A stretch of DNA of 36,904 bases, taken from NCBI RefSeq assembly GCF_000633395.1, contig NZ_AYMU01000028.1, forward strand, positions 1-36,904, in the 5' to 3' direction. Positions 8,265 through 15,794 of this stretch are shown piece by piece; position 1 is the first letter of the stretch, and each line of letters opens with the position of its first letter. This DNA comes from Pseudomonas sp. PH1b. Its GTDB lineage: Bacteria; Pseudomonadota; Gammaproteobacteria; Pseudomonadales; Pseudomonadaceae. A program made the translations under genes and the position numbers. Below the pieces are notes generated by a model, which searched no databases, was not told the origin of the DNA, and worked only from the letters and a program-made list of their open reading frames with translations.

Positions 8265-8729
8265 ATGAGTGCCTCGTTGAAGACCTTGGCCGCCACGCTG
8301 TTGCTGGGTGTCAGTACCCTGGCGTCGGCGGCCAATGATGGCCAGTCGCGAGCCAATCAGCTGCTGGATTCGGATCCACAGTTTCGTGAAACCTGGCAGG
8401 AGGTGGTGCGCAAGGAAGAGCGCCTGCCCGAATGGGTGATGAACCTGTCGGGTGATGCTCAACAAATGAACGCCGTGACCGAAGAGGGCGATCAGTACCT
8501 GGTAGGGCCGCTGTGTGAGTCCGCCCAGAGCTGCCAGAGCCAGCGCTTGATAGTCGCCTTCGGCTTCGACAAGAAACATGCCTATGCCATGTTGGTGGAC
8601 GTGCCGGCGGGGCTGCCCGCAGACAAGTCGCCCACCCGCCATGCCAACTACCGTTTCCTCGGCAAACCCGATCAAGGCATGCAAGCCTTGCTCAAGGAGC
8701 AGCTGAGGAAAGACCCGAACTGGTACTGA
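8265..8729 (+). CDS. Ivy-family periplasmic protein (lysozyme-inhibitor fold) lacking the CKPHDC loop
   Basis: 154 residues with a clear Sec signal (cut near Ala22-Ala23) and the pattern of the inhibitor-of-vertebrate-lysozyme family, including the conserved RLPEWV stretch at about 53-58. In classical Ivy the loop CKPHDC inserts into the lysozyme active site and its His is needed. Here the corresponding loop is CESAQSC (Cys84 to Cys90), one residue longer and without His. This fits the Ivyp2-type (PA5481-like) subgroup rather than an active c-type lysozyme inhibitor. The gene lies downstream of the sigma-54 promoter and beside algB. Periplasmic location is well supported; the true partner, perhaps a lytic transglycosylase, is unknown. 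Confidence 0.85.
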   Translation: MSASLKTLAATLLLGVSTLASAANDGQSRANQLLDSDPQFRETWQEVVRKEERLPEWVMNLSGDAQQMNAVTEEGDQYLVGPLCESAQSCQSQRLIVAFGFDKKHAYAMLVDVPAGLPADKSPTRHANYRFLGKPDQGMQALLKEQLRKDPNWY

Positions 8730-8747
8730 GTTCAAGGTGTGGACTCA

Positions 8748-8955
8748 TCACCAGGAATAGGAGGAAGCCTCCAAGGGGCTTGCGCCTGTTGCACCGCCCG
8801 AGGAGGGCGAGTGCATGACCAAGGGGCCGGGATGTTCTGATCCACAGGTGATCGGAGTGACCTAGGGGTACAGGGAGTGCCTCCGCAAGGGCCGGGTCAG
8901 GAAAGAGCGGCGGCGCAGGTTCCCAAGTCGATTTCGACTTGATGGACCTGCGGCG
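8748..8955 (+). ncRNA. Candidate structured, GGA-rich RNA downstream of the Ivy-family gene
   Basis: No convincing ORF, but many short hairpins in order: GGAGG/CCTCC (8760-8772), GCCC-GAGGA-GGGC (8796-8808), GATC/GATC around CACAGGT (8839-8854), GGTAC-AGGGA-GTGCC (8867-8881, with one G-U pair), and a long two-part stem (8915-8951) made of GCAGGT/ACCTGC and AAGTCG/CGACTT. Two loops are GGA pentaloops, and ACAGGGAGTG (8870-8879) fits the RsmA/RsmE SELEX consensus ACANGGANGU. About nine GGA triplets occur. There is no T-run at the end, so it may be a long 3' untranslated region rather than a free sRNA. Ends are approximate. A published comparative motif linked to ivy genes should be compared first. 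Confidence 0.4.
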
Positions 8956-9471
8956 TGCTTGAACCGGCAAAGACTTGTATTAGAGCCGTCGGCATACGCT
9001 CGTCGGTCATTTCTCGGGAAAAAATCTTCCTTTGACTCCGATCAAACGTTTCCGCTTGTTTCTCTGCGACCGTATATCGAGAAACTTTGTAGAAAATCCG
9101 GATCGATCCCAGGCGCCTGAATCAGAACTTTCCTGAGCATTTTTAGACCATTTCCTGACCCTCCCGACAAGCCTGCACGCCGCCTGAAATGGCCGTTTCA
9201 CGGTATTTCTGCCTGCCGAAATGTCGTATTCGAACCGGTTGGGACGCTCGTTTTGTTTGCAAAATCTCATGCCGATTCGGCATAGGGTAGGCGTTTACGG
9301 CATTAGACGCGCTTCCCTTGCATCGGAATAGTTGCGCCTTTTTTCGCCTGCAGAGAGCCGTAATTGCTCGCTCGGGATGACCTTATACGGGGGACGATGC
9401 ACAAACTTTTCCGCCATTGAGCGTTCCAGTTCGCGCATCAGCCCGAGTCCAACTGAAGTAAGGGTAATGAT
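8956..9471. other. Long gltP leader/intergenic region
   Basis: About 515 bases without a believable gene. It is richer in A/T than the surroundings and has several T-runs (for example TTTTTT near 9340). The only clear element is the perfect palindrome listed separately at 9269-9283. Promoter boxes for gltP cannot be fixed with confidence. The ribosome site of gltP is AAGTAAGGG before ATG 9472. Confidence 0.4.
9269..9283. promoter_or_regulatory. Perfect palindrome, possible operator upstream of gltP
   Basis: ATGCCG-ATT-CGGCAT is a perfect 6+6 dyad about 190 bases before the gltP start, in a non-coding region and beside AT-rich DNA. No T-run follows, so an operator is more likely than a terminator. 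The binding protein is unknown. Confidence 0.35.
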
Positions 9472-10803
9472 ATGAAGAAGGCAAAATTAAGCCTCGCCTG
9501 GCAGATCCTCATCGGTCTGGTCCTGGGGATTGCGATCGGCGCGCTGCTCAATCATTTCAGTGCTGAAAAGGCCTGGTGGATCAGCAACGTCCTGCAACCT
9601 GCGGGCGATATCTTTATCCGCTTGATCAAGATGATCGTGATCCCGATCGTCATCTCTTCGCTGATCGTCGGCATCGCCGGTGTCGGTGACGCCAAGAAGC
9701 TCGGCCGCATCGGCCTCAAGACCATCATCTACTTCGAAGTCGTGACCACCATCGCGATCGTTGTCGGCCTGCTGCTGGCCAACCTGTTCCACCCGGGCGC
9801 AGGCATCGACATGAGCACCCTGGGTACCGTGGATATCTCCAAGTACCAGGCCACTGCTGCCGAAGTGCAGCATGAACACGCGTTCATCGAGACCATCCTC
9901 AACCTGATCCCGTCGAACATCTTCGCGGCCATGGCTCGCGGCGAGATGCTGCCGATCATCTTCTTCTCGGTGCTCTTCGGCCTGGGCCTGTCGAGCCTGC
10001 AGTCGGACCTGCGCGAACCCCTGGTGAAGATGTTCCAGGGCGTCTCGGAAAGCATGTTCAAAGTCACCCACATGATCATGAACTACGCCCCTATCGGTGT
10101 GTTCGCGCTGATCGCGGTGACCGTCGCCAACTTCGGTTTCGCCTCCCTGCTGCCGCTGGCCAAGCTGGTGATCCTGGTGTACGTGGCCATCGCTTTCTTC
10201 GCCTTCGTGATCCTCGGCCTGATCGCCCGCCTGTTCGGCTTCTCGGTGATCAAGCTGATGCGCATCTTCAAGGATGAGCTGGTCCTGGCCTACTCCACCG
10301 CCAGCTCGGAAACCGTGCTGCCGCGGGTGATCGAGAAGATGGAAGCCTACGGCGCGCCGAAAGCCATCTGCAGCTTCGTGGTGCCGACCGGCTACTCGTT
10401 CAACCTCGACGGTTCGACCCTGTACCAGAGCATCGCGGCGATCTTCATCGCCCAGCTGTACGGCATCGACCTGTCCATCAGCCAGCAACTGCTGCTGGTG
10501 CTGACCCTGATGGTCACCTCCAAAGGCATCGCCGGGGTTCCGGGCGTGTCCTTCGTGGTGCTGCTGGCAACCCTGGGCAGCGTGGGCATTCCCCTGGAAG
10601 GCCTGGCGTTCATCGCCGGTGTCGACCGTGTGATGGACATGGCGCGTACCGCCCTGAACGTGATCGGCAACGCCCTGGCGGTCCTGGTCATCTCCCGCTG
10701 GGAAGGCATGTACGACGATGCCAAGGGCCAGCGCTACTGGAACTCCCTGCCGCACTGGCGCAGCAAAGAGAAGCTGCCGGCCGGCGAAGTCTCCAAAGGC
10801 TGA
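9472..10803 (+). CDS. gltP: Glutamate/aspartate:proton symporter GltP
   Basis: 443 residues, the standard length of the dicarboxylate/amino acid:cation symporter (DAACS/SLC1) family. It has eight membrane helices, the two re-entrant loops (serine-rich AYSTASSETVLPR at about 283-295 and MVTSKGIAGVPG at about 345-356), and the helix-7 motif NLDGSTLYQ. These elements form the amino acid and cation binding site in known structures. GltP proteins take up L-glutamate and L-aspartate with protons across the inner membrane. P. aeruginosa has gltP two to three genes from algB, as here. The gene has its own long leader and a strong terminator, so it is monocistronic. C4-dicarboxylate uptake cannot be excluded by sequence alone. 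Confidence 0.88.
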   Translation: MKKAKLSLAWQILIGLVLGIAIGALLNHFSAEKAWWISNVLQPAGDIFIRLIKMIVIPIVISSLIVGIAGVGDAKKLGRIGLKTIIYFEVVTTIAIVVGLLLANLFHPGAGIDMSTLGTVDISKYQATAAEVQHEHAFIETILNLIPSNIFAAMARGEMLPIIFFSVLFGLGLSSLQSDLREPLVKMFQGVSESMFKVTHMIMNYAPIGVFALIAVTVANFGFASLLPLAKLVILVYVAIAFFAFVILGLIARLFGFSVIKLMRIFKDELVLAYSTASSETVLPRVIEKMEAYGAPKAICSFVVPTGYSFNLDGSTLYQSIAAIFIAQLYGIDLSISQQLLLVLTLMVTSKGIAGVPGVSFVVLLATLGSVGIPLEGLAFIAGVDRVMDMARTALNVIGNALAVLVISRWEGMYDDAKGQRYWNSLPHWRSKEKLPAGEVSKG

Positions 10804-10843
10804 CACCTCAGCGCAGGGGCCGGCGAGCCGGTTCCGCGATGCA

Positions 10844-10872
10844 GACAAACCCCGGTCAATCCGGGGTTTGTC
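10844..10872 (+). terminator. Hairpin terminator after gltP
   Basis: GACAAACCCCGG and CCGGGGTTTGTC form a perfect 12-base stem with loop TCAAT, followed by a weak T-rich tail (GTTTCTG). It separates gltP from the next gene on the same strand. Confidence 0.8.
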
Positions 10873-10923
10873 GTTTCTGCCCGCCCCGCTATCATTCGCC
10901 GCATCTTCCGAGGGATATGACCG

Positions 10924-12153
10924 ATGCTCAATGGCCTGTGGCTTGGCTTTTTTATCGTTGCAACCGTGTCAGCCCTGGCGCAGTGGCTGGTGGGCGGCAA
11001 CGCCGGGATCTTCGCCGCCATGGTCGAAAGCATCTTCGCCATGGCCAAGCTGTCGGTCGAGGTCATGGTGCTGCTGTTCGGCACCCTGACCCTGTGGCTG
11101 GGCTTTCTGCGCATCGCCGAGAAGGCCGGGATCGTCGAGTGGCTGGCCAAGGTCCTGGGGCCGCTGTTCAAGCGTCTGATGCCGGAAGTGCCGCCTGGGC
11201 ACCCGGCCCTGGGCCTGATCACCCTGAACTTCGCGGCCAACGGCCTGGGCCTGGACAACGCGGCCACGCCCATCGGCCTCAAGGCCATGCGCGCCCTGCA
11301 GGAGCTCAACCCCAGTGCCACCACCGCGAGTAACGCGCAGATCCTGTTCCTGGTGCTCAACGCCTCTTCCCTGACCCTGCTGCCGGTGACCATCTTCATG
11401 TACCGCGCCCAGCAGGGCGCCGCGGACCCGACCCTGGTGTTCCTGCCAATTCTCCTGGCCACCAGCGCCTCGACCCTGGTGGGCCTGCTGTCGGTGGCAG
11501 TGATGCAGCGCCTGCGGCTGTGGGACCCGGTGGTGCTGGCCTATCTGATTCCCGGTGCCCTGGCCCTGGGCGCCTTCATGGCCTTGCTGGCGACCCTGTC
11601 GGCCACGGCCCTGGCGTCCTTGTCGTCAATCCTCGGCAACCTCACGCTGTTCGGCCTGATCATGCTGTTCCTGGTGGTTGGCGCGCTGCGCAAGGTCAAG
11701 GTCTACGAGGCCTTTGTCGAGGGCGCCAAAGAAGGCTTCGATGTCGCCAAGAACCTGCTGCCGTACTTGGTGGCCATGCTCTGCGCGATCGGTGTGCTGC
11801 GGGCTTCCGGGGCCCTGGATTTTGGCCTCGACGGGATTCGCCACCTGGTGGAATGGGCCGGTTGGGACACGCGCTTCGTCGATGCCCTGCCCACCGCTCT
11901 GGTCAAGCCGTTCTCCGGTAGCGCGGCGCGGGCGATGCTCATCGAAACCATGCAGAGCCAGGGCGTGGACAGCTTCCCGGCCCTGGTGGCCGCGACCATC
12001 CAGGGCAGTACCGAAACCACCTTCTATGTGCTGGCGGTCTACTTCGGCGCGGTGGGCATCCAGCGGGTGCGGCACGCGGTGGGCTGTGCCTTGCTGGCGG
12101 AATTCGCCGGCGTGGTGGCGGCGATCGGGGTCTGCTACTGGTTCTTTGGTTGA
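10924..12153 (+). CDS. SpmA/SpmB-type nucleoside-recognition (gate) membrane protein
   Basis: 409 residues with about 9-10 hydrophobic segments. The N-terminal half resembles SpmA, including GLGLDNAATPIGLKAM at about 105-120. The C-terminal half resembles SpmB, including KPFSGSAARAM and IQGSTETTFYVLAVYFGAVG. In Bacillus the two are separate 'spore maturation' genes; in Gram-negatives they are often fused. Pfam calls the repeated domain 'nucleoside recognition' (gate), but no substrate is established for the fused form. It is not a sporulation gene in this organism. It lies about 50 bases after the gltP terminator and ends at a REP pair facing the lipid-transport operon. The homolog in P. aeruginosa is also next to gltP. 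Confidence 0.8.
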   Translation: MLNGLWLGFFIVATVSALAQWLVGGNAGIFAAMVESIFAMAKLSVEVMVLLFGTLTLWLGFLRIAEKAGIVEWLAKVLGPLFKRLMPEVPPGHPALGLITLNFAANGLGLDNAATPIGLKAMRALQELNPSATTASNAQILFLVLNASSLTLLPVTIFMYRAQQGAADPTLVFLPILLATSASTLVGLLSVAVMQRLRLWDPVVLAYLIPGALALGAFMALLATLSATALASLSSILGNLTLFGLIMLFLVVGALRKVKVYEAFVEGAKEGFDVAKNLLPYLVAMLCAIGVLRASGALDFGLDGIRHLVEWAGWDTRFVDALPTALVKPFSGSAARAMLIETMQSQGVDSFPALVAATIQGSTETTFYVLAVYFGAVGIQRVRHAVGCALLAEFAGVVAAIGVCYWFFG

Positions 12154-12168
12154 GTTGAGCGGGTGTTC

Positions 12169-12214
12169 GCCGGCAAGCCGGCGCCTAGAACATTTGTAGG
12201 CGCCGGCTTGCCGG
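12169..12214. repeat. Inverted REP pair (GCCGGCAAGCCGGC type)
   Basis: CCGGCAAGCCGGCGCCTA (12170-12187) and its exact complement (12197-12214) enclose a 9-base loop. This is the common Pseudomonas REP sequence family (GCCGGCTTGCCGGC core with a TAGG/CCTA arm). It lies between convergent genes and could also stop transcription from both sides. Confidence 0.9.
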
Positions 12215-12225
12215 GGAAAGGGTCC

Positions 12226-12855
12226 TTAACGCTTCAGCGCCAGGCTCCCCTGCCCCACGGCCCAATCCACCACCTGCCGGGTCAGCGCATCGTTGGCCTG
12301 GCCAAAGACTGTCACCACCGCCGGCACCTGGGTCTCACTCAACGGCTGACGCACTTCAAAGCGCCGGCTGGCAAGGATCTTCTGGTCAAACCCGCGAATC
12401 AGCCGCGCATCCAGGCGAATCACCACCTGGGCCGTGCTGCCCTGGTACTCGGTCTGGAACGCCTGCAGGTCGCCGCCCAGGGCCAGGTCGGTCTGCAGAT
12501 TGCTGTCGTCGGTGCTCAGCAACTGCACCCGGCCATCGCGCTGGAAACCGTCCAGCAGGCGGTTGCGCAGCAGGATCGGCGCCGGGTCGCTCCAGCGTGA
12601 AGCCTTGTAGCTGCTGATCAGGTTGCCTTGGGGAATCACCGCGATTCGTGCGTTGTTCAGGGCGTCGCTGGCCTGGGGCTTGAGCAGTTGCAGGGACCAG
12701 GTCTGAGCCTTGGCCGCAGGCGAGGCGGCGCTTTGCCCGACCGGCAAGCGGTAGACATCCAGCGGCTCACCCTTGGGCAGGATCGAGCAGGCGCTGGTCA
12801 GCGCCAGGGTTGCGCCCAGGGTCAAGGGGGCGAAGAGCCGATAGGCACGCTTCAT
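12226..12855 (-). CDS. PqiC-like (ABC-transporter auxiliary) outer-membrane lipoprotein
   Basis: 209 residues. The signal peptide ends in the lipobox TSAC (Cys23), with Ser next, so outer-membrane sorting is expected. The body matches the PqiC/ABC_trans_aux pattern: an early YRLP strand, and the central LISSYKASRWSDPAPILLRNRLLD region, typical of the family, which contacts the MCE partner in related systems. It overlaps the MCE gene by 4 bases (ATGA) and is last in the operon. The expected role is docking the MCE protein of a lipid-transport complex to the outer membrane. The substrate is unknown. Confidence 0.85.
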   Translation of the reverse strand: MKRAYRLFAPLTLGATLALTSACSILPKGEPLDVYRLPVGQSAASPAAKAQTWSLQLLKPQASDALNNARIAVIPQGNLISSYKASRWSDPAPILLRNRLLDGFQRDGRVQLLSTDDSNLQTDLALGGDLQAFQTEYQGSTAQVVIRLDARLIRGFDQKILASRRFEVRQPLSETQVPAVVTVFGQANDALTRQVVDWAVGQGSLALKR

Positions 12856-13790
12856 GGCGTGAACTCCTTGTTCTGATCGTTGCCCAGCAGGTAGCCGCCG
12901 GGATTGGCCTCCAGGCGGCGCGAGATGGCCCGCAGCGAACTCAGGGTGTCGCGCAGTTCGCGCACTGCCGGCGCCAGGCCGTTGAGGCCCTGCATGCCGT
13001 TGTTCAGCGAATCCTGGTTGTCGGCCAGCAATTTGTTGAGGGTGGCGCTGGTCTGCTCCAGGGAGTGCATGGCGTTCTCGGCACTGCCGAACATTTGCTT
13101 GCCCTGGTCGTTGAGCAGGCCATTGGCGTTGCGCATCAGGGTGGTGGTCTGCTCAAGCATGGCGCTGGTCTGCTTGGTGATGGTCCCCAGTTGCTGCATC
13201 AGCTGGCGCAGGTCGCCACGTTGTTCGGCAATGCTGGCGGAAGTCTGCTGCAGGTTGTCCAGGGTCTTGCTGACCCGGGCCACGTTGTCGGGGGAGAGCA
13301 TCCGGTTGGCGTTGTGCAGCAGCAGGTTGACGCTGGTCATCAGGTCATTGCTGTTGTTCAGCAGGCGGGCGATGGGCGATGGCGAGGCGATGATGGTCGG
13401 CGGCTTGCCGTCCTTGCCCTTGAGGCTCGGGCTCTGGGGCGTGCCGCCGCTGAGCTGGATGATCGAGGTGCCGGTGATGCCGGTCAGGGCCAGCTTGGCC
13501 TGGGTGTCTTCCTTGATCGGTGTCTCGCTGCCCAGGCGGATACGGGCCAGTACCCGCCGCGGGTCCTGGGGGTCCAGGCGCAGGCTGACCACATCGCCAA
13601 CCTTGATCCCGCTGTACTGCACCGCGCTGCCCTTGGACAGGCCGCTGACGGCTTCGTTGAAGACGATCTCGTAGTCCTGGAAGGCGCTGTCGACACTGGA
13701 CTTGGCCAGCCACAGCCCGAACAGCAAGGCGCCGGCCACCACGATCACGGTGAACAGGCCGATCAGAACATGATGGGCTCGGGTTTCCAT
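12852..13790 (-). CDS. MCE-domain (MlaD-like) lipid-transport protein
   Basis: 312 residues from METRAHHVLI, chosen because this ATG sits 1 base after the ATPase stop and directly begins the hydrophobic anchor (about 8-30, VLIGLFTVIVVAGALLFGL). An upstream in-frame ATG exists but lies inside the ATPase gene and encodes non-family sequence. A single MCE domain follows (about 38-118, with VQYSGIKVGDV and GTSIIQLSGG), then a long helical region (about 145-290) that can form the needle or coiled coil of MlaD/LetB-like assemblies. The protein is anchored in the inner membrane and faces the periplasm. A role in moving phospholipid or similar lipids between membranes is inferred from family. Confidence 0.88.
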   Translation of the reverse strand: METRAHHVLIGLFTVIVVAGALLFGLWLAKSSVDSAFQDYEIVFNEAVSGLSKGSAVQYSGIKVGDVVSLRLDPQDPRRVLARIRLGSETPIKEDTQAKLALTGITGTSIIQLSGGTPQSPSLKGKDGKPPTIIASPSPIARLLNNSNDLMTSVNLLLHNANRMLSPDNVARVSKTLDNLQQTSASIAEQRGDLRQLMQQLGTITKQTSAMLEQTTTLMRNANGLLNDQGKQMFGSAENAMHSLEQTSATLNKLLADNQDSLNNGMQGLNGLAPAVRELRDTLSSLRAISRRLEANPGGYLLGNDQNKEFTP

Positions 13791-13791
13791 G

Positions 13792-14595
13792 TCATCCCTC
13801 GTTGGTCTGGGTCGCGGCCAGGTAGGCCGCGCGGCCGCGTGGGCCGTGGAAGTATTCGTGGATCCAGGCGTCGTCGGTTTCGGCAACCTGGTCGATGGGG
13901 GCGGCCACCAGGACTTTCTTCTGTGCCAGCACCGCCACCCGATCGGTGATGGTGTAGAGCGTATCGAGGTCGTGGGTGACCAGGAACACACTCAGGCCCA
14001 GGGCGTCGCGCAGGGTCAGGATCAACTGGTCGAAGGCCGCAGCGCCCACCGGGTCGAGGCCGGCGGTGGGCTCGTCGAGAAACAGGATGTCCGGGTCCAG
14101 GGCCAGGGCCCGGGCCAGGGCGGCGCGCTTGATCATGCCGCCGGACAGCGAGGCCGGATACTTGTCGGCCGCCGACAGGGGCAACCCGGCCAGGGCCAGC
14201 TTCACCGCCGCCAGGTGCTCGGCATCGGCGCGGGACAGCCCGGCGTGCTCGATCAGAGGCAGGGCGACGTTCTCGGTCACGGTCAGGGAGGTGAACAAGG
14301 CGCCCTTCTGGAACAGCACGCCGAAGCGCCGTTCGATCAGCGAGCGTTGCTGTTCCGGCAGGCTCGGCAGGTCCTGGCCGAAGACCCGTACCGAACCTTC
14401 GCTGGGCTGGCGCAGGCCGACGATGCTGCGCAGCAGCACCGACTTGCCGCTGCCGGAGCCGCCGACCACACCGAGGATCTCGCCCTTGTATACGTCCAGA
14501 TCGAGGTTCTCGTGCACGCTCTGCTTGCCAAAGCGGTTGCACAGGCCACGGACCTCGATCACCGCCGGGGCCGGCTCGCGCGGCAGGCGGCTCAC
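13792..14595 (-). CDS. MlaF-like ABC transporter ATPase
   Basis: 267 residues with GTG start; the GTGA overlap with the permease stop fixes it. Walker A GGSGSGKS at about 45-52, a Q-loop (VLFQKGALF), signature SLSGGMIKRAALARAL, Walker B DILFLDEP and switch His in VTHD are all present. The LFQKGALFTSLTVTENVALPL region and the signature SGGM are typical of MlaF/MkL proteins that power MCE systems. It works in the cytoplasm with the permease encoded just before it. One base separates its stop from the MCE gene start, so stoichiometric synthesis of the complex is likely. Confidence 0.92.
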   Translation of the reverse strand: MSRLPREPAPAVIEVRGLCNRFGKQSVHENLDLDVYKGEILGVVGGSGSGKSVLLRSIVGLRQPSEGSVRVFGQDLPSLPEQQRSLIERRFGVLFQKGALFTSLTVTENVALPLIEHAGLSRADAEHLAAVKLALAGLPLSAADKYPASLSGGMIKRAALARALALDPDILFLDEPTAGLDPVGAAAFDQLILTLRDALGLSVFLVTHDLDTLYTITDRVAVLAQKKVLVAAPIDQVAETDDAWIHEYFHGPRGRAAYLAATQTNEG

Positions 14596-15740
14596 CAGCC
14601 CATCTCCATGAAGAACAGCGCAGCGACGGCGTCGATGACAATCACCACAAAGATCGACTGCACCACGCTGGAGGTGGTGTGGGCGCCCACCGACTCGGCA
14701 CTGCCACTGACCTTGAAGCCTTCCAGGCAGCCGATGGCAGCGATCAGGAAGGCAAAGATCGGCGCTTTGACCAGGCCCAGCAGAAAGTGCTTAACGCCGA
14801 TGTCCGAATGCAGCAGGGAGAGGAACATCGCCGGCGAGATATCCAGGGACAGGGCGCAGACCACCGCCCCGCCGACAATCCCCGAGAGCATCGCGAGGAA
14901 GGTCAGCATCGGCAACGAGATCAGCAAGGCCAGGACCCGAGGCAGTACCAGCAATTCCACCGGGTCCAGGCCCAGGGTGCGAATCGCGTCGATCTCTTCG
15001 TTGGCCTTCATCGAGCCGATCTGTGCCGTGAAAGCACTGGCAGTGCGCCCGGCCATGAGAATCGCGGTCAGCAGCACGCCGAACTCCCGCAGGAAGGAGA
15101 ACGCCACCAGGTCCACGGTAAAGATGCTGGCGCCGAAGTTGGCCAGGACCGTGGCGCCGAGAAAGGCCACCACGGCCCCCACCAGGAAGGTCAGCAGGGC
15201 GACGATGGGCGCGGCGTCGAGCCCGGTCTGTTCGATGTGCGCGACCACCGGCGTGATCCGCCAGCGCCGGGGGCGCAGCAGGCCGCGAGCCAGGGTCTCG
15301 AGGATCAGGCCGATGAAGCCGAGGACTTTCAGGGAATCCTGCCAGACGGTGTAGACCGCGCTGCCGATGCGCGAGAGCAGCTGGACGCTGACCGAGATCT
15401 CCGGCTCCTTGACCGGCACGCAGAAGTCGTTAAGCGAGCTGTAGACCGTTTGCAGCAGCGCCCGGTCGGCGGCGGACAGGGTGCAGTCGGGGTGCTCCGC
15501 GGATTGGCCGAGACGCTCGGCCCCCAACAGTTCCACCAGCAGCGAGGCCCCGGCGGTGTCCAGGGCACCCAGGCCATTGAGGTCGATGTGGGTGCTGCTG
15601 TCGTAGTGGCCGCTCAGGGTCTGGCTGAGGCGCTTGAGGTCGCTGTAGTGGGCCAGCGTCCAGTCTCCGGCGATGCGCAGTTGCGCCGGGGAACGGGCGG
15701 TATCCAGTTGAGCGGTGCCGGGCGTCACGCGGATAGTCAT
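14592..15740 (-). CDS. MlaE-like permease with N-terminal STAS domain
   Basis: 382 residues if ATG 15740 (MTIRVTPG) is used. A TTG three codons upstream is possible but has no ribosome site, whereas GGAG precedes this ATG closely. The N-terminal 100 residues have a STAS/MlaB-like fold pattern (HIDLNGLGALDTAGASLLVELL). The rest is the MlaE permease domain with about five membrane helices and the conserved cytoplasmic turn MKANEEIDAIRTLGLDPVEL, which contacts the ATPase. In the E. coli Mla system STAS (MlaB) is a separate protein; here it is fused. First gene of the four-gene lipid-transport operon. No MlaC-like periplasmic shuttle is present nearby. Confidence 0.9.
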   Translation of the reverse strand: MTIRVTPGTAQLDTARSPAQLRIAGDWTLAHYSDLKRLSQTLSGHYDSSTHIDLNGLGALDTAGASLLVELLGAERLGQSAEHPDCTLSAADRALLQTVYSSLNDFCVPVKEPEISVSVQLLSRIGSAVYTVWQDSLKVLGFIGLILETLARGLLRPRRWRITPVVAHIEQTGLDAAPIVALLTFLVGAVVAFLGATVLANFGASIFTVDLVAFSFLREFGVLLTAILMAGRTASAFTAQIGSMKANEEIDAIRTLGLDPVELLVLPRVLALLISLPMLTFLAMLSGIVGGAVVCALSLDISPAMFLSLLHSDIGVKHFLLGLVKAPIFAFLIAAIGCLEGFKVSGSAESVGAHTTSSVVQSIFVVIVIDAVAALFFMEMGW

Positions 15741-15794
15741 AAGCTCCAAGCTTGTGTGGCGATTTCGCAGTGCTACCTAATAGCACGATCCCGT

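Noticed and set aside
8692..8970. 92-codon minus-strand frame over the GGA-rich region
   Set aside because: No ribosome site, no recognisable features, and it overlaps the 3' end of the Ivy-family gene; the region looks like structured RNA instead.
9007..9270. 87-codon minus-strand frame upstream of gltP
   Set aside because: Basic, low-complexity translation, no ribosome site, in an A/T-richer non-coding stretch.
9487..10848. Long open frame (453 codons) opposite gltP
   Set aside because: Asp/His/Gln-rich low-complexity translation antisense to an intact transporter with clear family motifs; an artefact of codon bias.
13791..13991. Upstream ATG giving a longer MCE protein
   Set aside because: The 67 extra residues lie inside the ATPase gene, are Pro/Thr/Trp-rich and would hide the N-terminal membrane anchor.
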